The notes under the pieces were generated by a model. That model saw only the letters and a program-made list of their open reading frames with translations, searched no databases and was not told where the DNA came from. This document shows, piece after piece, positions 4,718 through 5,267 of a DNA stretch of 5,267 nucleotides. Source of the stretch: Candidatus Izemoplasma sp. (lineage in GTDB: Bacteria; Bacillota_I; Bacilli_A; Izemoplasmatales; Izemoplasmataceae); assembly GCA_007116205.1 (NCBI GenBank), contig SKIY01000038.1, positions 1 through 5,267 of the forward strand, in the 5' to 3' direction. Made by a program: the position numbers and the translations under genes. Within the stretch, counting starts at the first letter, position 1. Each line of letters opens with the position of its first letter.

Positions 4718-5267
4718 ATGAAAGAAATCAATCAAGAAAAACAACTAGAAACAAGAATTATCTTTTTTTACATTTTAGGGTTTGTCATCCTTAACGTTGT
4801 CTATGTTGCCTTGTTCTTAACAATTGGAGATGCCATAGAAAACGCCTTAGTCAACACCCTAATACAAGTTGCTTATTACGGGATCATAACTGCATATCTA
4901 GTCTATATAAGCAAACAATATCTATTTGATGATGAAAAAAGGAAACTGAAAGAAAACCCTAGCTTCGCCGTCGGACTCATCATTGCGGGATTTTTCTTAA
5001 TGTTCGCAGTAAACGGATTAGTCGCATTATTATCTGAATCCCTTGGTTATACTGAAACCTCATTAAACCAAGAACAACTTGAATTACTTGCAGAAAGCGG
5101 GACTTTATCGTTTTTAGGCGTAGCGTTTATAGCGATTATTTGTGCACCAATCGTTGAAGAACTCGTATTTCGAAAAGGTGTCTACGGTATTTTTGAGCGT
5201 AAGTTTAATACAGTAGCGGCAATACTCATTAGCTCCTTCTTCTTCGCTTTTATTCATTTACTATTAG
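4718..5267 (+). CDS. CPBP family intramembrane metalloprotease (C-terminal part beyond window edge)
   Basis: My translation from 4718 gives 183 residues open to the right edge. Predicted membrane helices lie at about 15-37, 46-65, 82-106, 132-145 and 166-183, with a short charged N-terminus. The CPBP (Abi, Rce1-like) motifs are present: motif 1 E147-E148-L-V-F-R152 and the beginning of motif 2, F176-A-F-I-H180. These Glu and His residues form the metal-dependent catalytic site inside the membrane; the third conserved motif would lie past the edge. Family members include prenyl-protein proteases, bacteriocin self-immunity proteins and proteins involved in membrane protein turnover; nothing here indicates which. 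It is transcribed away from trkA/ktrA, from its own extended -10 promoter, with a standard GGAGGG site. No bacteriocin-like small gene is visible nearby in this window. Confidence 0.92.
   Translation, partial: MKEINQEKQLETRIIFFYILGFVILNVVYVALFLTIGDAIENALVNTLIQVAYYGIITAYLVYISKQYLFDDEKRKLKENPSFAVGLIIAGFFLMFAVNGLVALLSESLGYTETSLNQEQLELLAESGTLSFLGVAFIAIICAPIVEELVFRKGVYGIFERKFNTVAAILISSFFFAFIHLLL

Noticed and set aside
4588..4731. N-terminal extension of the trkA/ktrA reading frame to an ATG at 4731
   Set aside because: It would cover the promoter, the palindrome and the start of the divergent CPBP gene, and the extra 48 residues do not belong to the RCK fold; the ATG at 4587 has a good ribosome site.
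4711..4794. Possible small gene starting at the ATG at 4711 before the CPBP start
   Set aside because: The ATG abuts the Shine-Dalgarno sequence with no spacer, and the frame stops after 27 codons within the CPBP gene.

Overview
The window looks like a piece of a low-GC, Gram-positive-type (Bacillota / Mycoplasmatota-like) chromosome. The evidence is an AT-rich base composition, strong AGGAGG-type ribosome binding sites, sigma-A-like promoters, the gene families present (DegV, KtrA-type RCK protein, RdgB, YsnB/YfcE-type phosphodiesterase, CPBP protease), and use of TGG for tryptophan, so nothing suggests a Mycoplasma-style reassigned TGA. The genus cannot be fixed from the sequence alone; a free-living relative of the acholeplasmas or an Erysipelotrichia-like firmicute is a guess.

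Layout. Seven genes lie on the minus strand and one on the plus strand. At the right, a 130-bp divergent intergenic region (4588-4717) separates a K+-uptake regulator gene (trkA/ktrA type, minus) from a CPBP-family membrane protease gene (plus, cut by the right edge). The trkA-type gene has a near-consensus promoter (TTGACA, 16-bp spacer, TATGAT), and a perfect 10-2-10 palindrome covers its -10 box and predicted start site. Downstream of trkA, a 9-bp stem terminator-like hairpin lies directly against the ribosome binding site of the next gene. A tightly packed minus-strand cluster then follows: rdgB (XTP/dITP diphosphatase), a stand-alone cobalamin-binding protein, an ABC permease, its ATPase, a YfcE/YsnB phosphodiesterase and a DegV protein cut by the left edge. 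Gaps are 12 nt or less, with a 1-nt overlap between the B12 protein and the permease and an 8-nt overlap between the permease and the ATPase.

How the genes may work together. rdgB and the yfcE/ysnB-type gene are neighbours in Bacillus subtilis (ysnA-ysnB). Here they are separated by a three-gene module: a CarH-like B12-binding domain with no DNA-binding part, then a MacB/LolCDE-type ABC transporter. The stop and start codons of the B12 gene and the permease gene share a base (TAGTG), so the two are probably translated together. This pairing of a possible light/corrinoid sensor with a mechanotransmission-type ABC transporter is the most interesting feature of the window. Its function is inference only.
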